From Colivivens sp963640465 (lineage in GTDB: Bacteria; Bacteroidota; Bacteroidia; Bacteroidales; Bacteroidaceae), in contig CAVHYP010000012.1 of the NCBI GenBank assembly GCA_963640465.1, positions 1-49,290 of the forward strand: DNA of 49,290 bases. Direction: 5' to 3'. Position 1 is the first letter of the stretch, and every line of letters begins with the position of its first letter. Positions 31,773-40,288 of the stretch are shown here, piece by piece. The notes under the pieces were generated by a model. That model did no database searches, was not told where the DNA came from, and saw only the letters and a list, made by a program, of their open reading frames with translations. Both the position numbers and the translations under genes were made by a program.

Positions 31773-33581
31773 TTATGCCTCGTTTTTAGCTGTGCGTTTC
31801 CTTTCAAGATGGTCGAGCACAATCTTGCGGATTCGCATGCTTTTTGGTGTCACTTCGACGTACTCATCTTCTTTTATATACTCCAATGCTTCCTCCAGTG
31901 AGAGTTGTACTGGTGGGATGATTCTTGCCTTCTCGTCGGTTCCCGAAGCGCGCACGTTGGTGAGTTGCTTTGCCTTGGTCACGTTCACCACGAGGTCGTT
32001 CTCGTGTACGTGTTCTCCAACCACCTGGCCTGCATACACTGTGTCTTGCGGTGATATGAAGAATTTGCCGCGGTCCTGAAGGTGGTCGATGGCATAGGCG
32101 AAGGCTGTACCGCTTTCCAGTGCAATCATACTTCCGTTGGTGCGGCGTGTCATGTCGCCCTTGTATGGCTGGTAGTCCTTGAAACGGTGTGCCATGATTG
32201 CTTCGCCCTGACTGGCTGTCAGGATGTTGGTGCGAAGACCGATGATTCCGCGTGACGGGATTTCGAATTCGATGTTCACACGGTCGTCCTGGGCTTCCAT
32301 CGAGAGCATGTCGCCCTTGCGGCGTGTTACCATGTCGATCATCTTGCTAGAGAATTCCTGGGGTACATTGATTGTGAGTTCCTCGATTGGTTCACACTTT
32401 ACTCCGTTTATCTCCTTATATATTACTTGTGGCTGACCTACCTGCAGTTCGTAGCCTTCACGGCGCATTGTTTCGATGAGGACACTGAGGTGGAGTACTC
32501 CACGTCCGCTCACAATCCACTGGTCGGTCATGCCTTCCTTCTGCTCTACGCGCAGTGCGAGGTTTTTCTCCAGTTCTTTCTGGAGTCGGTCGTTGATGTG
32601 GCGGCTGGTGCAGAACTTGCCTTCCTTGCCGAAGAATGGTGAGTTGTTGATTGTGAACAGCATGCTCATCGTTGGCTCGTCGATGGAAATGGTTGGCAAT
32701 GCTTCTGGATTGTCGAAATCGCAGATGGTGTCGCCAATCTCAAAGTTGGAGAGTCCGATGACTGCGCAGATGTCGCCGCTTGACACACTCTCGGTGGCTT
32801 TGTGGCCCATTCCCTCGAATGTGTGGAGTTCTTTGATTTTGGTCTTTTCCACTGAACCGTCGCGATGGCAGATTGTGATGCTCTGTCCAGAACGCAATGT
32901 GCCTCTGTGTACACGTCCTACGGCGATACGTCCGGTGTAGGTGGAATAGTCGAGTGAAGTGATCAGCATCTGCGGAGTTCCTTCCAGATATTCTGGTGCA
33001 GGAATCACTTCTATGATTTTGTCCAACAAATAGGAAATGTCGTTGGTCGGAGTGTTGTAGTCTTCGCCCATCCAGCCTTGCTTGGCTGAACCGTAAACGA
33101 CAGGGAAGTCCAATTGGTCTTCGGTTGCATTGAGGCTGCACATAAGGTCGAACACCATCTCGTACACTTCTTCCGGACGGCAGTTCGGCTTGTCCACTTT
33201 GTTGACCACAACGATTGGCTTCAGTCCAATCTCGAGTGCTTTCTGAAGCACAAACCTGGTTTGTGGCATGGGACCCTCAAATGCATCGACCAACAGGATG
33301 CATCCGTCAGCCATGTTGAGCACACGTTCCACTTCGCCCCCGAAGTCGCTGTGTCCCGGAGTGTCGATTACATTTATCTTCACTCCCTTGTACATGATTG
33401 ATACGTTCTTTGAAAGTATTGTTATACCACGCTCTCTTTCAAGTTCGTTGTTGTCGAGTATGAGTTCACCTGTCTGCTGGTTGTCACGAAAGAGATGACC
33501 TGCCATAAGCATCTTGTCAACCAATGTGGTTTTTCCATGGTCCACATGTGCAATAATCGCAATGTTCCTAATGTCTTGCAT
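31773..33581 (-). CDS. typA: Ribosome-associated GTPase TypA/BipA
   Basis: The 602-residue protein is an EF-G-like translational GTPase of normal TypA length. G motifs: AHVDHGKTTLVDKM (G1), ERERGITI (G2 region), DTPGHSDFGGEVER (G3), VVNKVDKPN (G4). The EF-G-like domains III and V follow and the C-terminal TypA domain includes SQGEAIMAHRFKDYQPYKGD. It binds 70S ribosomes under stress and at low temperature and helps 50S assembly. It has its own promoter, divergent from the rRNA methyltransferase gene. Confidence 0.96.
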   Translation of the reverse strand: MQDIRNIAIIAHVDHGKTTLVDKMLMAGHLFRDNQQTGELILDNNELERERGITILSKNVSIMYKGVKINVIDTPGHSDFGGEVERVLNMADGCILLVDAFEGPMPQTRFVLQKALEIGLKPIVVVNKVDKPNCRPEEVYEMVFDLMCSLNATEDQLDFPVVYGSAKQGWMGEDYNTPTNDISYLLDKIIEVIPAPEYLEGTPQMLITSLDYSTYTGRIAVGRVHRGTLRSGQSITICHRDGSVEKTKIKELHTFEGMGHKATESVSSGDICAVIGLSNFEIGDTICDFDNPEALPTISIDEPTMSMLFTINNSPFFGKEGKFCTSRHINDRLQKELEKNLALRVEQKEGMTDQWIVSGRGVLHLSVLIETMRREGYELQVGQPQVIYKEINGVKCEPIEELTINVPQEFSSKMIDMVTRRKGDMLSMEAQDDRVNIEFEIPSRGIIGLRTNILTASQGEAIMAHRFKDYQPYKGDMTRRTNGSMIALESGTAFAYAIDHLQDRGKFFISPQDTVYAGQVVGEHVHENDLVVNVTKAKQLTNVRASGTDEKARIIPPVQLSLEEALEYIKEDEYVEVTPKSMRIRKIVLDHLERKRTAKNEA

Positions 33582-33605
33582 ATCTTTTTACCTTAAAATC
33601 AGGTG

Positions 33606-33613
33606 CAAAGTTA
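33606..33613 (-). promoter_or_regulatory. Predicted -7 element of typA
   Basis: TAACTTTG on the minus strand fits TAnnTTTG, 24 bp before the typA ATG. Confidence 0.55.
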
Positions 33614-33688
33614 GTAAAAAGATTACATTCATCCCCTTTGTCGGTGTATATTTTCATATTTGGAGATGTGTCAAAACCATTATTTAAC

Positions 33689-33696
33689 TATCTTTG
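33689..33696 (+). promoter_or_regulatory. Predicted -7 element of the SpoU methyltransferase gene
   Basis: TATCTTTG fits TAnnTTTG, 35 bp before the ATG at 33732. Confidence 0.55.
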
Positions 33697-33731
33697 CACA
33701 CTGAATTTATCTATTGGAAACGTGTTAATAT

Positions 33732-34541
33732 ATGGCAGACGAAATAATCAGCAGTGTAAAGAATCCAAGAATCAAGCAACTGATGGACTTGCAGCAGAAG
33801 TCATCCGAGCGTAGAAAATCGGGACTGTTTGTGGTGGAAGGACGCAGGGAACTGCAGCATTGCATTGACTCCGGACTGGAGGTGGAAACGGTGTTCTATT
33901 GTGAGGATATCTATAATGGTGTCCCCGGCGTGGAGTGTCAGACTAAGATTCCCGTATCGCAATACTTGTATGAAAAGATTGCGTATCGCGGCAGTACGGA
34001 GGGCGTCATTGCCGAGGTGAAAGCAAGACGCCTGCAACTCAACGAACTGAAGCTGGGCAAGAATCCTCTGATAATCGTGCTGGAAAGTGTGGAAAAGCCG
34101 GGAAACCTGGGTGCAGTGTTGCGCAGTGCCGATGCAGCAGGTGCTGATGCAGTGATTGTGTGTGACCCTCTCACGGACCTGTACAATCCCAACCTCATAC
34201 GCAGCAGCATTGGAGCCATCTTCACCGTACAGTGCGTTGCCTGCGACAGCTCTCAATGCATTGACTGGCTCAAGAAAAACGGAATACAGATTCTTACAGC
34301 CCAACTGCAGGATTCCAAGGTCTACTATGATTCAGACATGATGCGTGGAACAGCAATCGTGATGGGTACGGAATCGACCGGACTGACCGATCTGTGGCGG
34401 GAGGCTGCGGATGAACACATACGTATTCCTATGCTTGGTGATCTTGATTCTCTCAATGTGTCTGTCAGTGCAGCCATACTGCTCTTCGATGCAGTAAGAC
34501 AGCGGCAAAGAGCTTGCCGAGGAAACCAACGAGGTTGCTGA
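33732..34541 (+). CDS. TrmH/SpoU-family RNA 2'-O-methyltransferase
   Basis: The 269-residue protein has an N-terminal substrate-binding domain (NPRIKQLMDLQQKSSERRKSGLFVVEGRREL) and the C-terminal SPOUT knot. Knot motifs: ESVEKPGNLGAVLRSADAAG (motif 1), IVMGTESTGL (motif 2) and DSLNVSVSAAILLFDAVRQ (motif 3). The pattern is that of rRNA 2'-O-ribose methyltransferases using S-adenosylmethionine. The exact target nucleotide cannot be told. It has its own promoter and a 42-bp repeat array begins about 65 bp after its stop. Confidence 0.9.
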   Translation: MADEIISSVKNPRIKQLMDLQQKSSERRKSGLFVVEGRRELQHCIDSGLEVETVFYCEDIYNGVPGVECQTKIPVSQYLYEKIAYRGSTEGVIAEVKARRLQLNELKLGKNPLIIVLESVEKPGNLGAVLRSADAAGADAVIVCDPLTDLYNPNLIRSSIGAIFTVQCVACDSSQCIDWLKKNGIQILTAQLQDSKVYYDSDMMRGTAIVMGTESTGLTDLWREAADEHIRIPMLGDLDSLNVSVSAAILLFDAVRQRQRACRGNQRGC

Positions 34542-34577
34542 TGGTTTCTTTGATCCCCACCATAATCATATCTTCTT

Positions 34578-34988
34578 CTACTCTTGCAAATGCTTGGCGA
34601 TTACAGTCAAAAGCTCCATGTCGTTTTGCAAGTGATTAGAAACTGTAGTCAAAAGCTCCATGTCATTTTGCAAGTGATTAGAAACTGTAGTCAAAAGCTC
34701 CATGTCATTTTGCAAGTAATTAGAAACTGCGGTCAAAAGCTCCATGTCGTTTTGCAAGTGATTAGAAACTGCGGTCAAAAGCTCCATGTCATTTTGCAAG
34801 TAATTAGAAACTGCGGTCAAAAGCTTCATGTCGTTTTGCAAGTGATTAGAAACTGTGGTCAAAAGCTCCATGTCATTTTGCATGTAATTAGAAACTGCGG
34901 TCAAAAGCTTCATGTCGTTTTGCAAGTGATTAGAAACTGCAGTCAAAAGCTCCATGCCGTTTTGCAAATGACTTGTGATTGCATACAA
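34578..34988 (-). CDS. Possible repeat protein of 14-residue units
   Basis: A 136-codon minus-strand frame from a TTG start covers the whole 42-bp array. Each 42-bp unit encodes 14 residues of the type NHLQNDMELLTAVS, with Leu/Met at heptad-like spacing, so the product would be a long amphipathic helix or coiled coil. Substitutions are His/Tyr, Glu/Lys, Thr/Ala and several silent ones. A plus-strand frame, 34584-35030, is also open over the array (unit QKLHVVLQVIRNCG). The start codons of both are weak and no good ribosome-binding site is seen. Either frame, or neither, may be real. Confidence 0.25.
   Translation of the reverse strand: MYAITSHLQNGMELLTAVSNHLQNDMKLLTAVSNYMQNDMELLTTVSNHLQNDMKLLTAVSNYLQNDMELLTAVSNHLQNDMELLTAVSNYLQNDMELLTTVSNHLQNDMELLTTVSNHLQNDMELLTVIAKHLQE
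34606..34983. repeat. 42-bp tandem array, nine full copies
   Basis: GTCAAAAGCT recurs at 34606 and then every 42 bp to 34942, nine units without any change in length. All differences between units are transitions at a few fixed positions. There are no unique spacers. Flanks on both sides carry decayed repeat sequence. Confidence 0.95.
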
Positions 34989-35007
34989 TACCTTCTTGTA
35001 CTTCTAC

Positions 35008-35077
35008 AAAAAAACTTCGCCTGCGAGTGAAGCATCAATGCGGTTTTGCAAATTGCTTTCGCTTGCAGGCGAAGTTT
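35008..35077 (-). terminator. Strong terminator of the rimP-to-sufS transcript
   Basis: AAACTTCGCCTGC (35077-35065, minus strand) pairs perfectly with GCAGGCGAAGTTT (35024-35012), and the stem continues imperfectly inwards. It is followed by a run of seven T (to 35008). It begins 59 bp after the sufS stop. Confidence 0.85.
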
Positions 35078-35135
35078 CAGATGATAGGGGAATTATTAAA
35101 TTTGGCTAAGGATATGATTTGTTTTTGATCCGGAC

Positions 35136-36347
35136 TTAAAACATTTTCCGGACTCTGTCGATGCCTTCGGCCAGTGCGTCGATTTCTTCCTTGGTATTGT
35201 ACAGGGCGAAACTTGCTCTCACTGTTCCTTCGATGCCCAGTCGTCGCATAAGCGGTTCGGCACAATGATGCCCTGTGCGCACGGCTATACCAAGACGGTC
35301 GAGTAAGGTGCCCAGGTCCAAGTGATGGATGTTGCCTACATTGAAACTGATTGGTCCGGCAGAAAGGTCGCTTCTCAGTGCGTCGATCCCGTAGATGTGG
35401 ATGTCGGGGATTGTCTGCAGACGGTCGAGTGCATATGTCATGAGTTCGTGCTCATACTTGTGGATATTGTTGATGCCGATGGCGCTGACGTAGTCCAACG
35501 CCACTGCAAGGGCATGAGTGCCTACATAGTCGGGTGTGCCTGCCTCAAACTTGTACGGCAGTTCGTTGAATGTGGTGTGTTCAAACGTCACATTCTTTAT
35601 CATCTCGCCTCCACCCTGATAAGGTGGCAACTTCTCCAACCATTCTTCCTTGCCATACAACACACCTACACCGGTCGGTCCGTAAATCTTGTGGCCGCTG
35701 AACGCAAAGAAATCACAAGACAGGTTGCGCACGTCCACTGCCATGTGTGGGGTTGACTGCGCTCCGTCGACAAGCACCGGTACTTTGTGCTCATGCGCAA
35801 TCCTTATTATCTCGTTGACTGGATTGACTGCACCCAAGACGTTGGACACTTGTGTGACGCAGACAATCTGTATTTCCGGTGTGAACATCCGTTTGTAGGC
35901 TTCGATGTCCAGTTGTCCTCCGTCAGTCATCGGAATGACATGGAGCCGGTATCCGTTGAGTTGCCAAGGCACGATGTTGGAATGATGCTCCATTGTGGAG
36001 ACAATGACATCGCGGCGCTGGTCGATTTTGCTCATGCAGCTTGCCAGCAGATTGATGGACTCTGTCGTGCCGCGTGTGAATATGATTTCGCTTGTGGAAC
36101 GTGCATTGAGAAACGCACGGACGGTCTCGCGTGACTGCTCGTGCAGGTCGGTTGCTTTCTGCGAGAGGAAATGGACTCCACGGTGCACGTTGGCATTCTC
36201 GTTGTAGTATTCATCGGCAATGGCATCTACCACCTGGCGGGGTTTCTGTGTCGTTGCAGCATTGTCAAGGTAAACGAGGGGACGTCCGTACACTTCCCTT
36301 CTCAGAATGGGGAATTCCTTCCTCACTTTCTCCACGTCGTACTCCAT
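35136..36347 (-). CDS. sufS: Cysteine desulfurase SufS
   Basis: The 403-residue PLP enzyme takes sulfur from cysteine for iron-sulfur cluster assembly. Landmarks: VYLDNAATTQKP at the N-terminus, FTRGTTESINLL, the PLP lysine in SGHKIYGPTGVGVLYG and the catalytic loop Cys362 in VRTGHHCAEP, which is the SufS rather than the IscS type. It is the last gene of the suf cluster, five bases after the lipoprotein gene, and a terminator follows. No sufE was seen in the window; a SufE or SufU partner is expected elsewhere. Confidence 0.95.
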   Translation of the reverse strand: MEYDVEKVRKEFPILRREVYGRPLVYLDNAATTQKPRQVVDAIADEYYNENANVHRGVHFLSQKATDLHEQSRETVRAFLNARSTSEIIFTRGTTESINLLASCMSKIDQRRDVIVSTMEHHSNIVPWQLNGYRLHVIPMTDGGQLDIEAYKRMFTPEIQIVCVTQVSNVLGAVNPVNEIIRIAHEHKVPVLVDGAQSTPHMAVDVRNLSCDFFAFSGHKIYGPTGVGVLYGKEEWLEKLPPYQGGGEMIKNVTFEHTTFNELPYKFEAGTPDYVGTHALAVALDYVSAIGINNIHKYEHELMTYALDRLQTIPDIHIYGIDALRSDLSAGPISFNVGNIHHLDLGTLLDRLGIAVRTGHHCAEPLMRRLGIEGTVRASFALYNTKEEIDALAEGIDRVRKMF

Positions 36348-36352
36348 AGTCT

Positions 36353-36835
36353 CTAATTTTGTTTGCGGATGACATCCATCATCACCCTAAGCTCGGGATT
36401 GGTATATATCACTTTTATTACAGTGCCAGTCTTGTCGCCCTTGAACTGATAGACAAGGTCTGCCTTTACCTTTATGAGAGCTTCCACCATTGTCTTCATC
36501 GACGGGTTTGTCAGAATCTTGTCGCGGGTGGATGATTTCATCCGTTCCTTGATTGTTTCATTCACGACTGAGTTCTGAAACGTCACAATGCTGTCTTCTG
36601 CAATTGTGTAATTGTATGTCCAGACACTGTCGTTGAATGTCACACCGGTCAAGGTATTGTGTTCTCCTGCTTCCACCGGACAAGCCGAATTGACTTGCGC
36701 TGCAGCCGCATTCAGTTCCTCTATCATCGAACTTTCCGGTTTGGCGGCAATGGTTGCTGATTCTCTTTTCTGTCTGTTGCATGAGATCAGGCAAGCGGAG
36801 ATGATGAATAGCACTATGAATTTTCTCATATACAT
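36353..36835 (-). CDS. Small lipoprotein inside the suf operon, unknown function
   Basis: The 160-residue protein starts MYMRKFIVLFIISACLISC, a lipoprotein signal with the lipobox LISC (a start three codons later is also possible). The mature part has an N-x2-Cys-Pro motif (QVNSACPVEAGEH) followed by beta-strand-like stretches with VWTYNYTIAED and ADLVYQFKGDKTG. That pattern recalls a widespread uncharacterised family with the same NxxCP start, but I cannot name it. It lies between sufD and sufS with gaps of 31 and 5 bp. As a secreted lipoprotein it would sit outside the cytoplasm, away from the Suf enzymes, so its link to them is unclear. Confidence 0.85.
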   Translation of the reverse strand: MYMRKFIVLFIISACLISCNRQKRESATIAAKPESSMIEELNAAAAQVNSACPVEAGEHNTLTGVTFNDSVWTYNYTIAEDSIVTFQNSVVNETIKERMKSSTRDKILTNPSMKTMVEALIKVKADLVYQFKGDKTGTVIKVIYTNPELRVMMDVIRKQN

Positions 36836-36866
36836 TTGTCTCTTTATTGTTTGCACGGGGCATACC

Positions 36867-38084
36867 TTATTGTTTGCACAGGGCGCATCCGGTGCATTTG
36901 TCCAGTTCTCCCTTCAGCCGTTGCTCCACCAGTATGTCAAGCCGCTGGCGCAGTGGTTCGAGTGGAACCATGTCTACCACTTGGTTTATGAATGCCTGTA
37001 CGAGCAGCATCTTGACCTCGTCGAGAGGAATACCTCTTTGTCTCATGTAGAACAGGGAGGCTTCATCCAGTTTGCCTACGGTGCTGCCATGCGAACATTT
37101 CACGTCGTCGGCATAAATTTCAAGCATCGGTTGGGTGAACATGCGGGCATCGTCGCTCAGGCAGATATTCTGGTTGACCTCTTCGCTGATGGTTTTCTGT
37201 GCTCCTTCTGCCACATACACCATACCTGCAAATGCGCCTGTTGACTGTTCGTCGACAACGTACTTATACAACTCGTTGCTTGTGCAGTTCGGCGCTTCAT
37301 GGCGAATCACAGTGTTGTTGTCCACCATCTGCTTCTTGTCGGTCATGGCACAACCATTGAGCACCACCTCGCTGTATTCACCCTTCAGCCCGACACGAAT
37401 TGTGTTGCGCGTCATTCCATTGAATATGGTGATGTTGTTGTGTCTCACTGTGGCATATCTGCCTACATTGAAGTAGACATTGTTGAAACGGGTGCATGAC
37501 GTGTGGGTTTCCTCGATTTCATACATGTCGAGATGTGCATTTTCGCCCACTACGACCTCCACCACTTGTGTGGTCAGGAATTTCACCTTGTCTTGTGCAA
37601 CATAACGGAACAGAATGGTGGCAGACGCATTCTCATCGATCACCACAAGCACTCTTTTGTGTTCCATCAATGGTTCGGAGGCTTTCAGCACATCGCTGAT
37701 TTCTATTGGTTTGTCCACCACTTGGTTCTTTCTTACATGGATGCAAAGACATTCATTGGCGAAAGCAGTGTTCAAGGCTGCAATAGGGTCATTGATGTCG
37801 GCAACTTTTGCATAGTGGGTGTTCATCAGCGTATCGTTGTTCACTTCCACCACATCATCTTTCTTGTTGATTTGTGATGACGTGACCGAATATTTGTAGA
37901 TTCCGCCCAATGCCTTCTCTACATCAATGTATTTGTATTCTTCAACTTTCTGACTGGGAAAACCTTTTTGCCCAACCACAGCGATAGCAGCATCTCTCAC
38001 GGAGTTCATCACTTCCGGCGTATGTGCCAGCAATGTGTCTCTGTGGGTAGAATACAGTTTCAAATATGATTGCACCTCACTCAT
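36867..38084 (-). CDS. sufD: Fe-S cluster assembly protein SufD
   Basis: The 405-residue protein resembles SufD: VGQKGFPSQKVEEYKYIDVEKAL near the N-terminus, a central right-handed beta-helix with many short strands, and the C-terminal motif CSHGSTVGKLDEASLFYMRQRGIPLDEVKMLLVQAF, shared by SufB and SufD. It forms the scaffold with SufB and SufC in the cytoplasm. The start overlaps the sufC stop by four bases. Confidence 0.94.
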   Translation of the reverse strand: MSEVQSYLKLYSTHRDTLLAHTPEVMNSVRDAAIAVVGQKGFPSQKVEEYKYIDVEKALGGIYKYSVTSSQINKKDDVVEVNNDTLMNTHYAKVADINDPIAALNTAFANECLCIHVRKNQVVDKPIEISDVLKASEPLMEHKRVLVVIDENASATILFRYVAQDKVKFLTTQVVEVVVGENAHLDMYEIEETHTSCTRFNNVYFNVGRYATVRHNNITIFNGMTRNTIRVGLKGEYSEVVLNGCAMTDKKQMVDNNTVIRHEAPNCTSNELYKYVVDEQSTGAFAGMVYVAEGAQKTISEEVNQNICLSDDARMFTQPMLEIYADDVKCSHGSTVGKLDEASLFYMRQRGIPLDEVKMLLVQAFINQVVDMVPLEPLRQRLDILVEQRLKGELDKCTGCALCKQ

Positions 38085-38821
38085 CCCTTAATCCAGTCAA
38101 ATCCCTTTTCTTCTATTTCTTCAGCCAGTTCTGCTTTGCCGGTCATGACTATCTTGCCGTTAAGCAGGACGTGCACTACGTCGGGACGGATGTAATCCAG
38201 CAACCGTTGATAGTGGGTGATGACCATTGCACTGGTCTCTTTCGTGCGCAGTTTGTTGAAGCCTTCTGCTACCACACGCAGTGCATCTACATCCAGTCCG
38301 CTGTCGGTCTCGTCGAGGATGCAGAATGTGGGTTGAAGCATTGCCATCTGAAAAATCTCGTTCCTCTTCTTCTCTCCTCCGGAAAAACCTTCATTCACTG
38401 CACGTGACACCAGTTTCCGGTCGATGCCGACCAAGGTCTGGGTGTCGCGCATCAGTTTGAGAAATTCAGTTGATTTCAGCGGTTCTTCGTGCAGGGCTTT
38501 GCGGCGTGCATTGACTGCCGCGCGCATGAAATTGGTCATGCTCACTCCAGGTATTTCCACTGGAGTCTGGAATGACATGAATATTCCTGCATGCGAACGT
38601 TCTTCGGGTGTCATGGCAAGAAGGTCTTGGCCATTGAACGTGATGCTGCCCTCTGTTACCTCATATTTGGGGTGGCCGACAATCACATTGCTCAGCGTGC
38701 TCTTTCCTGCACCGTTGGTTCCCATCAGAGCATGAATCTCCCCGTCGTTTATGGTGAGGTCCACACCTTTCAGTATTTCTTTGCCTTCAACTCTGGCATG
38801 TAAGTTTTTTATCTCAAGCAT
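38081..38821 (-). CDS. sufC: Fe-S cluster assembly ATPase SufC
   Basis: The 246-residue ABC-type ATPase has Walker A LMGTNGAGKSTL, the ABC signature FSGGEKKRNEIFQM, and Walker B CILDETDSGLDVDAL. The signature and the SDV-like DSGLDVDA are typical of SufC. It powers the SufBCD scaffold. It sits between sufB (5 bp gap) and sufD (4 bp overlap). Confidence 0.97.
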   Translation of the reverse strand: MLEIKNLHARVEGKEILKGVDLTINDGEIHALMGTNGAGKSTLSNVIVGHPKYEVTEGSITFNGQDLLAMTPEERSHAGIFMSFQTPVEIPGVSMTNFMRAAVNARRKALHEEPLKSTEFLKLMRDTQTLVGIDRKLVSRAVNEGFSGGEKKRNEIFQMAMLQPTFCILDETDSGLDVDALRVVAEGFNKLRTKETSAMVITHYQRLLDYIRPDVVHVLLNGKIVMTGKAELAEEIEEKGFDWIKG

Positions 38822-38826
38822 AATTA

Positions 38827-40275
38827 CTATCCGACTGTTTGTTCCAATGATACGGAGAGCAACTTCTGTGCCTCCACGGCAAACTCCATTGGAAGTTTGT
38901 TTATTACGTCTTTTGCGTAGCCATTCACAATCAAACCTATGGCATCTTCAGTAGGGATACCGCGCTGGTTGCAGTAAAACAACTGTTCCTCGGAAATCTT
39001 CGATGTGGTTGCTTCATGCTCCACGGTGGCTGTGTTGTTGTGGCAATCAATGTAAGGGAATGTATGAGCACCGCATGTACTGCCCAGGAGCAGAGAGTCG
39101 CACGAACTGTAGTTGCGTGCTCCGTCTGCATGGCTGCCTATCTTCACTAGTCCGCGGTAGGAGTTTTGGCTCTTGCCTGCAGAAATTCCCTTGCTTATTA
39201 TGGTACTTGAAGTATGCTTCCCCAAATGTATCATCTTGGTGCCCGTGTCAGCCTGCTGGTAGTTGTTGGTCACTGCCACTGAATAGAACTCTGCCTGCGA
39301 ATTGTCTCCGGAGAGGATGCAACTCGGGTATTTCCATGTGATGGCAGATCCAGTTTCCACTTGTGTCCACGACAGTTTGCTGTTTACGCCACGAAGATGT
39401 CCGCGCTTGGTTACGAGGTTGAGCACTCCTCCGTTGCCGTTGGCATCACCAGGATACCAGTTCTGTACTGTGCTGTACTTCACTTCGGCATTGTCCAGAA
39501 CCACAATCTCAACGATGGCTGCATGCAATTGGTTCTCGTCGCGCATCGGAGCAGTGCATCCCTCAAGATAAGATACATAAGAGTTGTCGTCGCACACTAT
39601 CAGCGTGCGTTCAAACTGTCCTGTGTTGCGTGCATTGATGCGGAAGTATGTTGACAATTCCATCGGACAGCGAGTGTTCTTTGGAATATAGACGAACGAT
39701 CCGTCGCTGAACACTGCTGAATTGAGTGCTGCGAAATAGTTGTCGCGATACGATACCACGCTGCCCAGGTACTGGCGGACCAGTTCCGGATGGTTTCTCA
39801 CTGCTTCGCTGATTGAACAGAAGATGATGCCTTTCTCTTCCAGGGCTTTCTTGTGGGTGGTTTTCACTGACACCGAGTCCATGACTGCATCCACCGCTGT
39901 TCCGCTCAATGCCATGCGCTCCTCAAGCGGAATGCCCAACTTGTCGAATGTCTTGACAAGTTCGGGGTCAATCTCCTTCGGTTTGTCTCCTTCTTTCGAC
40001 TTCTTGGTTGGGTCAGCATAATAGGAAATGGCTTGATAGTCTATCTCCGGCAGTTTCAAGTGTCCCCACGACGGTTGTTTGGCTGTCTTCCAGTAGTTGA
40101 ATGCTTTCAGACGGAAGTCCAGCAACCAGTCGGGCTCACCTTTCTTTTCGGAGATAAGGCGTACCACATCCTCATTAAGTCCCTTATCTATAATTTCAGT
40201 TTGTATGTCAGTCGTAAAGCCATACTTGTATTTTTCGTTGGCTATCTTTCTGACAAACTCATTCGATTCGTTCAT
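38827..40275 (-). CDS. sufB: Fe-S cluster assembly protein SufB
   Basis: The 482-residue protein is of full SufB length. Typical segments are KKGEPDWLLDFRLKAFNYW near the start, FSDGSFVYIPKNTRCPMELSTYFRIN, and the C-terminal motif TVEHEATTSKISEEQLFYCNQRGI. SufB carries the nascent [4Fe-4S] cluster. It starts 13 bp after the infB stop, so suf transcription probably continues from rimP-nusA-infB. Confidence 0.96.
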   Translation of the reverse strand: MNESNEFVRKIANEKYKYGFTTDIQTEIIDKGLNEDVVRLISEKKGEPDWLLDFRLKAFNYWKTAKQPSWGHLKLPEIDYQAISYYADPTKKSKEGDKPKEIDPELVKTFDKLGIPLEERMALSGTAVDAVMDSVSVKTTHKKALEEKGIIFCSISEAVRNHPELVRQYLGSVVSYRDNYFAALNSAVFSDGSFVYIPKNTRCPMELSTYFRINARNTGQFERTLIVCDDNSYVSYLEGCTAPMRDENQLHAAIVEIVVLDNAEVKYSTVQNWYPGDANGNGGVLNLVTKRGHLRGVNSKLSWTQVETGSAITWKYPSCILSGDNSQAEFYSVAVTNNYQQADTGTKMIHLGKHTSSTIISKGISAGKSQNSYRGLVKIGSHADGARNYSSCDSLLLGSTCGAHTFPYIDCHNNTATVEHEATTSKISEEQLFYCNQRGIPTEDAIGLIVNGYAKDVINKLPMEFAVEAQKLLSVSLEQTVG

Positions 40276-40288
40276 TATTCGGCTCCAA

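Larger units (their letters stand above)
34542..35135. other. Repeat-bearing intergenic region between trmH-like and sufS
   Basis: About 590 bp between convergent genes. It holds the 42-bp array (34606-34983), two overlapping antiparallel reading frames that exist because 42 is a multiple of three, and the sufS terminator. Confidence 0.7.

Noticed and set aside
34606..34983. CRISPR array
   Set aside because: Units are back to back, with no unique spacers, and no cas genes are in the window.
34606..34983. Diversity-generating retroelement template or variable repeat
   Set aside because: Variation is transitions of all kinds, not adenine-specific, and there is no reverse transcriptase gene.
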